Shown one piece after another: positions 24,501-42,359 of a DNA stretch of 64,000 bases. The translations under genes were made by a program, and so were the position numbers. This DNA is from Closterium sp. Naga37s-1 (lineage: Eukaryota > Streptophyta > Zygnematophyceae > Desmidiales > Closteriaceae). Where the stretch lies: NCBI GenBank assembly GCA_947471745.1, contig CANJKZ010000010.1, positions 8,801,501 through 8,865,500 on the forward strand, read 5' to 3'. Positions within the stretch are counted from its first letter, which is position 1, and each line of letters begins with the position of its first letter. The notes beneath the pieces are model-generated. The model was given only the letters and a program-made list of their open reading frames with translations. It was not told the DNA's origin and searched no databases.

Positions 24501-26738
24501 CCCTCACGCCCCGCCCCCCACGCCCCTACCCCTACGCCCTCTTCCCCCACGCCACGCCCTCTCTCTCTCCCCATGCCGTGCCCACCTCTGTCGCACAGCC
24601 CTGCATCCCCCATCGCTGCCACCTCCTCCAACGCCTCCACTGCTCCCGTGCTATCATGGCTGTGGGGGGCCGAGAGCATGGACAAGGGAGTGCAGAGGCG
24701 GGCGGCCAGCGGGAAGAGGCGTCAAGGGAAAGGGGGCGGAGGAAGGGGTGCGGGGTCAGCGGCGCAAGAAAAGGGGTTCAGAGTAAGCGGCGCGAGAAAA
24801 GGGGTTCAGAGTAAGCGGCGCAAGAGAAAGGGTTCGGGGGAAGGAGTGCGGGGTAAGGGGTGCGGGGGAAGTTGTGCGGGGGAAGGGGCGCAGGAAAGGA
24901 GCGTAGGAGGAGGGGCGTATAAGCAAACACACACTCTCAGGTGCAGCACGGCCGTAAAGCACACCAGAGCCGCTGGGCTGCTCTAAGAGTCGACTCAAAA
25001 CCAAACCCCCAGTCCGGGCCAGTTTATGAGTGAACGTACACTCTGAAGTGCAGAGCGGCTTGAAACAGAGCAACCGCGCTGCCCTTTCTGCCTACTCACT
25101 CACACAAATCACCCCAAACCATTCTGAGAGCCTGAGAACCCGAACCCGAACCCCAGACCAGACCAGACCAGACCAGACCAGACCAGACCAGACCAGACCA
25201 GACCAGACCAGACCAGACCAGACCAGACCAGCTTATGAGCGAACGTACACTCTGAGGTGCAGCGCCGCCTTGAAGCACAGCAACCGCGCTGCCCTTACTC
25301 ACACAAGTCGCCCTGAGAGCCTGAGAACCCAAACACCAGACCAGCTTAGTAGCAGACGTACACTCTGAGGTGCAGTGCAGCCTTGAAGCAGCGGAGCAGC
25401 CGCGCTGCCCGCATGGTCGACTCGAATGTCGAATCCCCAAACAGCCCAGTTCAGTCCCCCTCAAAATTCAAGTCCCGAACCAAACCCTCAGGACGGCGAA
25501 CGTACACTCTGAGGTGCAGCGCAGCCTTGAAGCGCAGCAGCCGCGCTGCCTGCGACGCTGCTGCCTGCCCGCCCTGCGCCCTCAGCATGCTCGCCCCGTG
25601 CTCCACCACCCTCAGCGCCTCCTGTGCCGCTGCTGCTGCACACAAATGAGTGGAAACGAGCAGATGGAGATCATCAAGGGCAGGAATCAGAACGCAGCTA
25701 CACACACCACTCCCCCACCTCTCTCTCCCCTAATGCTCCTACTGCCCTGCCTTAACCTGCCATGGTCAAGACACAGCAGATGAGCCGAGCAGAGGGATTT
25801 CCTGAAACAGGGAAGGGAAGACAAGGCGACACGGCAACAAGGCAAGGCAGACAAGCAGAGCAGAGGGATCCCTAAACCTCTGAAGCACACATTTCCTTCC
25901 CTCGCGAGACACGTATGCGCGAATGCAATCATGTCATCCGCGAGACACGTGCTGCCAGGCAGGCTCGTGAGGCGCGGAGCAGAGCAGACATGATACCTCG
26001 ACCTCTGAAGCTCATCCTGACTCACTCACCATCATCTGATCCTTCCCTCGCCAGGCACGTCTGCGCGAACGCAATCATCTCATCCGCGAGACTCCGTTGC
26101 GACCCGCCTCCTGCCGCTTCCGCGTCATCCCCGCTACTCGCTGCTCCTTCCGCGACATCCCCGCTGAAAGCTGCTCCGCTACGCACAGCTGGAGCCGCTG
26201 CACCCGCAGAGCTGGCAAAACCAGTCGGGACTGCGGAAAGACGGGAAGCGGAGGCGAAACTTCTCGCCCCCTTTGTAGGTAACTCGTTAAGAGCACTGCG
26301 ATGGCCGGTTGTGAGTGGAACAAGCGGAGCGCACGCCTGGTGCGGTGGAAGCGGATTAGCAGCTAATCTAGCCGGCGAGGGCGACTGCTTGCCGATGAAA
26401 GGAATTTGCCCATCAGATCTGACGGCGCAGGCAACCAGCCGCTGGGCGAGATCCGTTCCAGGATCGAGAGTGGCGTGAGCGGGTAACAGGCTGTTACTTC
26501 CTGAAATAATTTCAGCAGCATGTGACGATCGGCCCAAGGGTGCCGAAGATTCGTGACAATCGGCGCTGGTGCTCTGCTGATTCCAGGCATGCGCGGTCCC
26601 GTCATGGTTGCTGCAATTGTGAAGGCACGACGAGAGGATCGCGTAGAACGGTGACGGTAACGAGGGATTTGACTGTATCAGAAGCAGCCGGCTGGCAGAT
26701 TTGGCGGTCGAGCGCGAAACTGCCGCTGCTGGAACCAT
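15525..26738 (-). CDS. TPR-like multi-exon protein, possibly MAU2/SCC4 type; exon structure partial
   Basis: Exon 1 (26738-26030, ATG) encodes a ~235-residue Ser/Ala-rich leader ending SLADEMIAFAQTCLAREGSDDG; its donor joins in phase to 25635, which reads AAAAQEALRVVEHGASMLRA...ARLLRFKAALHLR. Further exon-like segments on the minus strand: ~23990-23900 (IIACHVAVGALEEVVRIHL), ~23540-23310 (FRVLCSVGLVEQLCGHIATG), ~23060-22870 (AREHFQEADELEPPDC...SMALHLHSVGQWEQATSYYSQLI), ~22215-22130 (FKAAEEQFTTALKEAEAMDG), ~20975-20690 (SLLGDTYAQRGRLQHTGEGMIAEV), ~20240-20120 (ALALLGAAQWDSLDHRLSLLAGA), ~19700-19640, and a last exon ~15815-15525. The helical repeats look like TPRs. AEEQFTTALK followed later by LLGxxYxxxG is reminiscent of the cohesin loader subunit MAU2/SCC4, but the match is weak. 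Nearly every segment has nearby partial copies. It could be a pseudogene. Confidence 0.4.
15735..15815 (-). repeat. Exon copy flanking the hAT insertion
   Basis: This segment (minus strand AALQAFPMRASEAQSMSAAAHHL) is repeated at about 19000-18920 on the other side of the hAT element and, more weakly, near 19165-19125. The hAT element thus sits between two copies of one exon of the TPR-like gene. Confidence 0.75.
16003..16022. repeat. Poly-G run inside hAT left end
   Basis: About twenty consecutive G after CCC. Likely prone to length error in sequencing. Confidence 0.9.
16085..16205. repeat. ATCATCACT microsatellite inside hAT 3' region
   Basis: Repeats of ATCATCACTACT and close variants downstream of the transposase stop. 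Confidence 0.85.
16275..18422 (-). CDS. hAT-family transposase (DUF659 and C-terminal dimerisation domain)
   Basis: Intact frame of 715 residues from ATG. N-terminal BED-like zinc finger around residues 35-80 (YECKLCSNVYTG...CAQHF). Residues ~165-330 resemble DUF659 (LLVNDSGAVFTDCIDC, VAFCMGGGSNCAVAVKQLL, CATHVLDLLMEDVG), with the catalytic-core Asp/Cys context typical of hAT. The C-terminus carries the hAT dimerisation signature ASPCERGWSSWDAVHTARRNRL. It is the only gene of the element and would cut and rejoin DNA at the inverted ends. Length is normal for the family. Acidic tail DETKGEDEEEGEDD. Confidence 0.93.
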   Translation of the reverse strand: MVPMSTTTTSPLTPPSVNTVGSSQTLLTEAREYLPDIDHAVFKHFRIIKRVEGKAQQYECKLCSNVYTGAAIRCAQHFTSWKGMKRREVVLCKDAPQDVRLAMRAKYEAKVAAAEEKRRAAAEAVAAVKANGVKRARITDYLDGDAAARKREADEALALAWAALHIPERHIDHPLMVNALNLVKRAGVDYVPPKRKYIGGAGLLSCRNGIEQGLVGIKASWKRTGVTVSSDMMTDRNGRPQANVLLVNDSGAVFTDCIDCNMERKTGGYVAGILRPVVEEVGPENVVAFCMGGGSNCAVAVKQLLQEWPHIQDVPCATHVLDLLMEDVGKMGWAKPVVDKGGEISSFVRNHHWTRGYLRKPESVEGKVLQALKPAGTRFGTNYIAISRLCAMRGSLTNMVTSEGWKEWAVGDRKKSCDGFSALIHDAAWWKTAEFFVALLKLPFKVMRQTDGHAVGMMGRLYDLMLQLTEDVGGLLDADEEQLSDGDKDKIRRILRDRWDGSLACAMHVAGRILNPANQEEDIFGTDPECTKVFKAFISQQAEFLASREDGGDDACDILLELGDGLRAFLNMKGSFGMPEAVAQRKLVKEGKYSMVKWWQWNGTDAPRVAGLAVRVLSQAVSASPCERGWSSWDAVHTARRNRLGSAKCRDLVYVAHNWNVVRNWHTRVDVLPHVVPGIGAEPPIPAGYNGLEDETKGEDEEEGEDDILEDEYAN
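19015..19100. repeat. GGGCAGAACAGA / GGGCAGCATAGA repeat
   Basis: About six units of 15 bp alternating GGGCAGCATARAGGG and GGGCAGAACAGAGGG in an intron of the TPR-like gene. Confidence 0.85.
19420..19700 (-). repeat. Triplicated exon fragment of TPR-like gene
   Basis: The minus-strand peptide (D/W)(R)KNRVLQLDLIAFTLGE occurs near 19700-19635, 19600-19545 (KNRVLQLDFVTLTLGE) and 19465-19410 (KNQVLQLDLIAFTLGV). Each is followed by GTGAGTAT- or GTGTGTAA-like donors. One is probably the exon, the others copies. Confidence 0.7.
19805..19910. repeat. GCGCAGAGCACAGA microsatellite
   Basis: Alternating GCGCAGA and GCACAGA units, about fifteen in all. Confidence 0.9.
20270..20368. repeat. 20-bp tandem repeat AGGTGAAAGAAGGTGGAGCA
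   Basis: Five nearly identical units. On the minus strand they read as CACCTTCTTTC-type pyrimidine-rich tract upstream of exon-like sequence at ~20240. Confidence 0.9.
20450..20700. repeat. 28-bp tandem repeat with CATGGCTAGGGCATAGAACA
   Basis: Nine units of 28 bp, almost identical, the last with small changes. The minus strand of the last unit continues an open frame from the exon at ~20840 (HQLFYALAMASS), so the repeat appears to have grown out of an exon end. Confidence 0.92.
20700..21150 (-). repeat. Copies of one TPR exon (LLGD(S/T)YAQRGRLQHTGEGM)
   Basis: The peptide occurs at about 20815-20725 and 20955-20885. The upstream part (NSDFNPMMGAVLSLL) occurs at about 20990-20945 and 21145-21095. 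Copies differ at scattered bases. Confidence 0.75.
21400..21810. repeat. (GGTAAT)n-type microsatellite, about 400 bp
   Basis: Almost all of the segment is TAATGG, TGATGG, TAATGA or TACTGG hexamers. Strand composition is strongly skewed (very few C). Intron of the TPR-like gene. Confidence 0.95.
21830..22170. repeat. Duplicated intron/exon blocks of the TPR-like gene
   Basis: A block of about 130 bp at 21240-21380 (GCGCATGGAGGGGAAATGGTGGTGTGG...) is repeated at 21860-21990. The exon piece LKEAEAMDGN near 22160 has a copy (KEAEALDGN) near 22060. Confidence 0.8.
22395..22485. repeat. 29-bp tandem repeat
   Basis: Three units containing GTAAAGGGACTTAAACAGCA followed by ATGAGAAGT. Confidence 0.9.
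24930..25535 (-). repeat. Five copies of an exon end with its donor
   Basis: The plus-strand motif ACACTCTSAGGTGCAG (exon end and donor of the exon starting 25635, minus strand FKAALHLR) recurs at about 24930, 25040, 25248, 25360 and 25505, each followed by CGCCTTGAARCRCAGCAACCGCGCTGCC. Spacing is irregular and copies are diverged. Confidence 0.85.
25148..25232. repeat. (CCAGA)n pentanucleotide repeat
   Basis: About sixteen perfect CCAGA units in an intron of the TPR-like gene. Confidence 0.95.
25890..25985 (-). repeat. Copy of the end of TPR-like exon 1
   Basis: The minus strand reads LADDMIAFAHTCLAREGN, a copy of LADEMIAFAQTCLAREGS at the end of exon 26738-26030. It lies in the following intron. 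Confidence 0.8.
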
Positions 26739-27661
26739 GATTCGAGCTGTTACGCTCCAAGACCACGTGGCTATTGGAAACTCTACGGCTCAGAGCGCGA
26801 AGCGCTCACGTCGCTTCGAGACGAATCACTAGTTTACGAGAAAAGTCGACCTAGCGAAGCTCACGCACGAAATGCCTCACGCAAGCTCTGACGCTGAAAT
26901 TCCTCTTGACAGTGTCAACGTTTTCCTTTGAGATATTGGCTGCTGCGGTTGTTGCTTATGAGCCTCGGGCTGCGGAGACTGTAAGATGATTCGTTATTGG
27001 TCAGAACTCTGCATGTTTGTAGAGTATTTTTAAAGTACACCAGCCTCGAAAAAATGAGGGCTGCGAGTTGAATCAATCTTCCACCCTTTGTGGAAGCATC
27101 GGAAAAGTCCTTGCGGCCACCAGAAGTGGTGACGTGGCAGTTGCGTGCTGGTTTGGAAGCGAATCGAACCTTCTGGGCCGCAAAAATGTGACGCAAATTT
27201 CTGATTCCCGTATAGAATCATCCACCTACAGTAACAAATCTGGTGCGTATAACGAAAGCCCCTTGGTTCGCCTCGTTCCAATCTCCTTGCCCTATGGGCC
27301 ATGGCTCCCCTGCTCCTAGTTAGTCGAATTCATCAGTCGGATTTGCTCATTTGCTGTGTGTTCAGCCTGATCGTCGGCTTTCTCGTTCCACCTCTCGCTC
27401 CAGCGTTCTCGTTGCAGCGTCTCTGCCAGTCTCTGGCCTGAAGACTCTTCCTGGCCAGTGCTTCTTGCCCTTGAACACCTGTTAGCTCTTCCAGATCGAC
27501 TTAACCTCTTATCAGTATTCGCCTAATCGTGTCCGTTCATTCTAAACATCTTCGATCCAACGTCCATTCCGCTTCCCATCCTAGTCTCCTCTCCACGTGT
27601 CGGATCCGATCGTTCTCGTGTCGAATCTGGTATCTAGGGGTTTCGGATCAGCGCTGCAGCC
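26739..27661. promoter_or_regulatory. Bidirectional intergenic region between TPR-like gene and HSP60
   Basis: The two genes point away from each other, so both promoters should lie here. A G-box palindrome CCACGTGG is at 26763-26770 next to an inverted CCAAT (ATTGG) at 26773-26777, close to the TPR-like start. The HSP60-proximal 300 bases are CT-rich, as in a 5' UTR. I could not find a convincing run of heat-shock elements or a TATA box. No gene seen. Confidence 0.35.
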
Positions 27662-36265
<8,604 letters not shown>

Positions 36266-37782
36266 ATTTGATTTTCTACTTGGTGCTGCTGGTATCATCA
36301 CTCAGGTGGCGGTGGGTGGGCTTTGAGACTAAGGCCTAATTAGGTGGTGGTTTGGGATTGAGTGGTATTGTATACGAGGATGGTTCATGACAAGCAGTGT
36401 GTTGTGCTTAGGAGTTTAAAGCGACTGCACTTTTGCAGGGTAGGATTTCCTGTAGATGTGCACTTACCGTAGCTGTGCCCTGCCCTTAGTTGGGTAGGGA
36501 GAAGCTAGGCTCCAAGAGGATGAATACCACTTGTTTATAAGAAGTGCAAAATCAAGTGGATGGAATCCAGGTTCAGCGTTTGATATATGGATTTGTCAAA
36601 GACCTTAGGCAATCTGATTGAGATGATTTGGGTTAGTTGTTAAACTAAGTACCAATAGATTATTTGTGAGGGTTTGGTTTTGGACTATGCGCATTATAAT
36701 TATTCGTCCACTCACCACTTCGAACCGCTCTGATGTGCGTTCAGCAACATAACCAGTGGTGCTGAACTGAAACTTCAAAACAACCGTTCTGATATGCACC
36801 TCATCCAATCAGAGCCCCGTCGTGATCGTTATTTTTGCGGGGCAATTTGCCAATATTTCATGTAGCGGGCAGCTCAAATGCTTGGTGGTGACCGTGTCAG
36901 GGGGAATTGCAGCTGTCAGACCTTTGGCCAAGGCAACATCGCAGAAACAACCACCCACTTTGTTTCGCCTTCCGGGCCAGCTGGAGTTTTCCTCCCACGC
37001 TCTTCAGGTCATTGGGGCAATCCAGCCAGCTCTCCTCGATGCGAATCGGGCCAGACGAGCCGCCTGGTTACCAGCATTTCGGCTGGCCAATCCCTGCTTG
37101 AATTCATCCACATGCACCGCGATTCGTGTACCCATACGAAATGATTTCTGTGTTAGCCTGACCGGGTCCAAGTCTCCAAGGCAACGTCCTGGCTTTGTGC
37201 GACAGTGAAGCACAGTTCGCCACATCTGACACCAAGAGACGTCGCAGAGGTTTCAACGAAGCCATTCCCGCCTGTCGCAAAGCGATCGCAGGGCTACTTA
37301 GCGCTGCGCCAGCTGGTCAAGCTCCCCCACCTTGCGAAGGTGGAAAACCCCATCCACCAGCAAATCGTGTGGAGTGGAACTATCAGCGAGCCGCGCATTC
37401 GGCAACGGCATTTCACACTCACATTTGTTCAGCTCAACTCGACGCGAGCCTCCAAGTCTGTTCCAGGCGTACCTGAATCGCGCTATTGCACCTTCATCCC
37501 ACTAGCCCTCATCAACTAGCGACCCGTCATAGTGGGCGTCCCATTCAACCATTTTTTCAATCAGCTTACCCTCCGCTCTGGGATTCGAAGCCCTTGAACC
37601 AGCGCCATTCCACTCGATATCTTAGCGGACGATAGCGACACGCGTACGAGCAACGCTAACTTTCATTCAAGAATAATACTTTCTTAGAAGGGTGGCAACG
37701 AGTGACGCGCGAAGAACAAAAGCACGGGAGAACGTCATAGAAAGGTGGAATCAAACTAACGGTCAAATTTCAACACGACGGC
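36266..37782. other. Intergenic region with no recognised gene
   Basis: Starts with the HSP60 3' UTR. Short frames at 36822-37520 show no domain I know. Possible worn transposon debris but no ends seen. Confidence 0.5.
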
Positions 37783-40578
37783 ATGGCAGCACGTTGCGTA
37801 CGAATGTTGGAGCTACTTTCGCACGTTCGGATGCTCACTGTAGCATTCGCAATCGTGGCGCTCTCGACTGTTACAGAATCAGCCTCTTACGGCGACACGG
37901 GACGAGCAACAGCCACCTTTTATGGCAGCGGCGACGGTGAGATTTCTATTTTTATTATTTCTCGGTCCCAAATCACAACTAACGAACCGCAACGCAGTTA
38001 CAACCGCACGCTCATCTCACTTTCGTGCAACTTTCTTCTCTTGCCACCTTGATACATTGTAACTTGTTTCGCTCACTCGCATCTCAAATCCCTTCCAATG
38101 ACGTGCTGACAGGTGGCAATTGCGGATACGGCGTCCTTGCGGAATCCGGCTACGGCCCGCTCATCGCGGCGGGAAGCGCGCCGCTTTACAAGGGTGGGAA
38201 AGGCTGCGGCGCGTGCTACAAGTAAGCCACGCCTGCTCTCTCCGTAGACTAACCCTCCCTTGAGTAAAAATCATGTTACTTCCCCCTCAGCACAGTCGCC
38301 CCATAATTCCCCGCTTTTCCCTCCCCCCTCCGCCCTCCCTCCTCTCTCCGAGTGTGGTGCGTAGACATCTAGTCATACAAGAATACACCCATAATGGTGG
38401 TGCCCATAAACCCTCATTTGAGCAACCCCCCCTCTCCCTACTTTCTGCTTCTCTATCTCCGCCGCAGGGTGCGCTGTGTGGACAGCCAGTGGTGCAAGGA
38501 CGCGGAGATCACGGTACCCATAGTCCCTCATACCCCTTCTCCCACCCCCTCCCCCCTTTCTACTCTGCTCTCTCCTCCGCCGCAGGGTGCGCTGCGTGGA
38601 CAGCCAGTGGTGCAAGGATGCTGAGATCACGGTACCCATCACAGATTTTTGTCCGGGCGGCGGAGTGTGCTGCGCCACGTGCACGCACTTCGACCTCAGC
38701 CAGCCCGCGTTCGGCATCATCGCAGACCCCGTCGCGGGAGTCATTCCGCTCGCCTACCAGAGGTGAGCGCGCATGGCGTCAGTCTCCGGTAGTCTTCGTC
38801 AGTGTCCGTCACTCTTCCGTCACTCTCCGTCGGTGTCCGTCCGTCAGTCCGCCAGCCCGCATTTGGCATCATCGCGGACCCAGTCGCGGGAGTCATTCCG
38901 CTCGCCTACCAAAGGTGAGCCCACGAACTACTGGTTCAACGTGGTTTTTTAGTGGAGTCAAAAATAGGTGAGCCCACTAACTACTGCATGAACGTGCTGC
39001 TGCTGCGCGTGATCGGGCAGGGGGAGGTGGCACTGGTGGAGGTGTCCTCGAAAAACCCATTTGCTTATCTCTCCTTCCCCTCCCGTGTCCCTCCTCTGTC
39101 CCTCCTGTGTTCCTCGCTCTGTATTGGTTCTTTCCCCTCACAGGGTGCCGTGCTCCTTCCCCACGTCCATCACCTTCCGCGTGACCGGCACCAACTACTG
39201 GATGAACGTGCTGCTGCTGCGCGTGGGCGGGCCGGGGGAGGTGGCTCTGGTGGAGGTGTCATCTAAGAACGACCCCAACTGGCGCCCGCTCACGCACGAC
39301 TGGGGCACGAATTGGGTCAGCTGGAGTTACATTGAGGGGCCGCTGAAGTTTCGGCTTACATCGGGGATGGACGGGGCTGTGATTACAACGGGGGAGAATT
39401 GCGTTCCAGCGATTTATCCTGGGGATTACACTTGCGGCGCGCAGTTTACGAGTGGGTATAACAGTTCGGATACTAACGGGGATGGCGGGAGTAACAGCAG
39501 CGTGGGGAACAATACAGATGTACCGGAGAAAAAGAACGGCGACAATGGCAGTAATGGGAATGCCGCTAGCGGAGACAGCAACAACGCCACGAACAACAGC
39601 AGCTCTGCAGTACCTTCCCCGTCAGCAGTGCCCCCAGCAACCATCCCCCCAGCAACCATCCCCCCAGCAACCACTCCCCCTGTAACAACCGACCCAGGAA
39701 CAAACCCCCCAGCAACAACCGTCCCTGCAACAACCGCCCCACCAACAACTGCCCCTGGAACAACTGCCCCTGGAACAACCGCCCCTGGCACTACCGCCCC
39801 TGGCACTACCGCCACTGGCATTACCGCCCCTGGCACTACCGCCCCTGGCACTACCGCCCCTGCAACAACCCCTCCTGTCACAACCACCCCTGCCACAACT
39901 CCTGGAACCGACAGCTCCTCTTTCGGACGAAGCAGCACTGCTGGTGGCGGCCCCGCCCCCGGTACTCCCGATGCTGACGTGTCCCCTGCCGCGTCAGCAT
40001 CCTCTCCTGCTCCCGCCGGCCGCAAGGTCAATGCGGGCGGCAGCAACTCCGGCAGCGGCGCCGGCAGTCAGGAAAGTCAAGGGAGTAAAGGTAGCAGCAG
40101 CACGGGCAGTGGTGGCAGCAGCAGCACGGGCAGCCAAGGCAGCAGCACGGGCAGCCAAGGCAGCAGCAGCAGCAGTAGTGGCAGCAGCGGCAGTGGCAGC
40201 AGCAGCAGCGGTGGCGGCGGCAACATCAATGATCCCACCATCCCCTCAACCGTCATCCCCCCTCAAACGGGAGAAGACGTTCCTATAGGCTCGCAGACCA
40301 CAGGGGGTGTGACTGTACCGAATGCAAGCTACAGCATTGATTCAAACGGAGGAGCCGCCACCAGCAGCAATGCTCAAGTGGGAGCGGGCGGCACGGCAGC
40401 AGCAGGAGCAGTAGGTGCTGGTAACCCTGTAACTGCGGGTAGAGTGAAACGTGGGAAGAAGTGGAGGACTGAAGCGGCACCGCCTAAGAAGCCAGGAGGG
40501 GGCCACCCTGCAGGGAAGGGGCACAGAGCTCCGGGTAAAGGGCATCATGTGAAGACCCAGCCAGTCTTGGCTCGGTAA
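37783..40578 (+). CDS. Expansin with long Pro/Thr- and Ser/Gly-rich C-terminal tail
   Basis: Secreted wall-loosening protein. Exons 37783-37936, 38113-38221, 38586-38762, 39144-40578, all in phase, 624 residues. Residues ~1-35 are a signal peptide (MLTVAFAIVALSTVTESA). The barrel domain shows TATFYGSGDGGNCGYGVL, CGACYK, VRCVDSQWCKD, ITDFCPGG and the HFDLS motif with the conserved Asp. The second (CBM63-like) domain covers ~150-245: FRVTGTNYWMNVLLLRV, WRPLTHDWGTNWV, PLKFRLTS, ending TCGAQF. Ordinary expansins stop here at ~250 residues; this one continues ~380 residues with NN/S-rich linker, PATIPPATTPP and TAPGTTAPG repeats, SSTGSQGSS repeats and a Lys/His-rich end. The tail resembles mucin or arabinogalactan-type O-glycosylated stalks and may anchor the expansin in the wall or mucilage. 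alpha or beta class cannot be settled. Confidence 0.9.
38468..39058 (+). repeat. Copies of expansin exons 3 and 4
   Basis: 38469-38512 repeats the start of exon 38586-38762 with acceptor CCGCAG. 38855-38914 repeats its end (AFGIIADPVAGVIPLAYQR) with donor AG|GTGAGC. 38975-39058 repeats NYCMNVLLLRVIGQGEVALVEVSSKN of exon 39144-40578. A degenerate TTTTTTAGTGGAGTCAAAAA palindrome lies at 38944-38963 between the copies. Confidence 0.9.
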
Positions 40579-40795
40579 CACTTGGCATGGTAACACTTGG
40601 CACGGTAACACTTGGCATGGTAACACTTGGCACGGTAACACTTGGCATGGTAACACTTGGCATGGTAACACATGGCATGGTAACATGTGGCTTGGTAACA
40701 CTTGGCTTGGTAACAGATGGCTCGGGAACACTCTCTCGGTACGGTAACACTTGCATTGGTAACACTTGGCTCGGTAACACTTGGCTCAGTGACAG
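40565..40795. repeat. 15-bp tandem repeat GGTAACACTTGGCAT
   Basis: About fifteen units starting at the expansin stop codon and running into the 3' UTR, with CAT, CAC, CTT and CTC variants. It begins within the last codons of the gene. Confidence 0.95.
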
Positions 40796-40799
40796 TGGG

Positions 40800-41676
40800 T
40801 TGTCTGCCATTGAAATTGCTCGTCAGAAGGGAGTTCAAGGCTCTACCTACAGCATGGGACACGAGGACATATCTACATACATATCTTGGACGCATGGATG
40901 GTGATTAGAATACAGCAATAGCATACATTTATAGCTGGTTGTAGGTTGCTCGCGTGGCAACCTTGGCCCGTGTAGGATTGTTCGGTGTGGTTCAGGACTA
41001 GTTAATCAGTTTGACTCTGCCAAACTTTAGTGTATTAATATATATATATGGTTATTTCGTCTTCCTTAATCTTCCCAGTGTTGGCATTAGTATCCCCCCT
41101 TGTTCATGTGGCAGGAGCAGATAACGTTCATCAATTTTCCTCCCATCCCAATTCTCCGATTTCAGGGCTTGTGGAAACACAGTGAACCAGCACAATCTCG
41201 CATTGCTCAACGAAGAATTGTACAGCCAGATTATTTTCACACGAGTATGGAAACAGACAGCCTACGGCTAGTCATGCTAGCATCCATTTCTGTTCACCTC
41301 CTTCCAACACCTTCTACCCCTCCTCAAACTAACACCATTCCACACACTCCCCCACTCTCCTATACGCCCCCATATATCCCATCCCCCCATCTACCCTCTT
41401 CCCCACTGGAAAGAGCCACTAGTCGATATCTGGCCCCAGCAGCAGCACCATGCATGGGTTGTTATATGAGTCAGCCCAGAAGCTCGGGGATTAGCAGCGA
41501 GTTGAGTTTCGAAGCTGAGTGAAAGTCCTTGTAAATCTCGACCTTTCACCCAGCTTTAAGGGCATTTCGAAATTCGAACCAAACAACCTACTTCGTCTTC
41601 ACCTTAACGAGCCGCTTCTTAATCTCCGCCTCCAGCAGCGGCACTCACGTGACACAGCCCCAAAGAAGTTCACACC
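40800..41676. other. Intergenic region, mostly unrecognised
   Basis: Convergent 3' ends of the expansin and the small secreted-protein gene. The only feature supported is a copy of the latter's last codons at about 41590-41645. Confidence 0.5.
41590..41645 (-). repeat. Copy of the 3' end of the small secreted-protein gene
   Basis: Minus strand reads PLLEAEIKKRLVKVKT..., matching PLLEAEIKKRLIKVKTE at 41740-41677. About 85 bp downstream of the real end, with several base changes. Confidence 0.8.
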
Positions 41677-42159
41677 TTACTCCGTCTTCACCTTAATAAG
41701 GCGCTTCTTGATCTCAGCTTCCAGCAACGGCACCACGTACTGGTTAACATAGAACGCCGCGGTTACCGCCCCCGCGTGGCCGGGAAACATGGCATTCGCG
41801 AGCGCTTTCGCCGCCTTCTTCGCCGCAGCCCTCACCAACGCCTTCTGCTTCTCCGGGTCCTTGGCCGCCTTGATGGGGTCTCGCATAACCTTAATCGCGT
41901 CGAGAACGGCATCGCTCGCCATTTTCGCGGCCTTGTCTTTCATCTTCTTGGCGAGGCTCGTGTCAGGATACGCCTCGAAGATCCGCTTGGGTGCCGGTGA
42001 TTCGGCCAAGGCGCGCCGGCTGGTGGTAACGCTGGCGCCACGGGTGGTACCATCAGGAGTGATTTGCGCGACGCGGGGAGCCGTGGGATCGGCAGCAGCG
42101 ACGGTCAGCGCGAAGGCCGCAAGGAGGACGAGGAGAAGAGAGAGGTAGCGGAGAGCCAT
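41677..42159 (-). CDS. Small secreted Lys/Ala-rich protein with RRALA motif
   Basis: 160 residues from the ATG at 42159, chosen because a signal peptide (ALRYLSLLLVLLAAFALTVAA) starts exactly there. After it come ~45 mostly polar residues including TTSRRALAESPAPKR, then an amphipathic Lys/Ala-rich region (SLAKKMKDKAAKMASDAVLDAIKVM...AAAKKAAKALANAMF) and a hydrophobic stretch AVTAAFYVNQYVVPLLEAE before a basic end. No cysteines in the mature part. The RRxLA motif resembles the site-1-protease site of plant RALF precursors, but the RALF signature is absent. Same layout as the protein at 53224. Function not recognised. A TATA box lies 183 bp upstream. Confidence 0.75.
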   Translation of the reverse strand: MALRYLSLLLVLLAAFALTVAAADPTAPRVAQITPDGTTRGASVTTSRRALAESPAPKRIFEAYPDTSLAKKMKDKAAKMASDAVLDAIKVMRDPIKAAKDPEKQKALVRAAAKKAAKALANAMFPGHAGAVTAAFYVNQYVVPLLEAEIKKRLIKVKTE

Positions 42160-42341
42160 GGCGGGTTGGGTATTGCGGCGATATGTATGAAGAATTAACG
42201 TGAAGCCTAGTTGAGTGTGCACGCGACGTACCGCGAAGTGACTCTGCGATGTGAAAAAAACTTGCGAGGAAGCTAAATCCTGATGTGGGAGATTCGAATG
42301 CCTGTGAGAAGTTGGATGGGCCTCACAACTGAACTGCTAGC

Positions 42342-42350
42342 ATTTATATA
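42342..42350 (-). promoter_or_regulatory. TATA box of the secreted-protein gene
   Basis: TATATAAAT on the minus strand, 183 bp upstream of the ATG at 42159. Placement fits a 5' UTR of about 150 bases. Confidence 0.55.
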
Positions 42351-42359
42351 TTTCCAGAG

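Noticed and set aside
26739-27661. Heat-shock elements upstream of HSP60
   Set aside because: Isolated GAA and TTC triplets occur, but I found no clear run of alternating nGAAn units.
36822-37520. Overlapping 88-128 residue frames as genes
   Set aside because: No domain, no splice partners, no codon or homology support; could be worn transposon debris.
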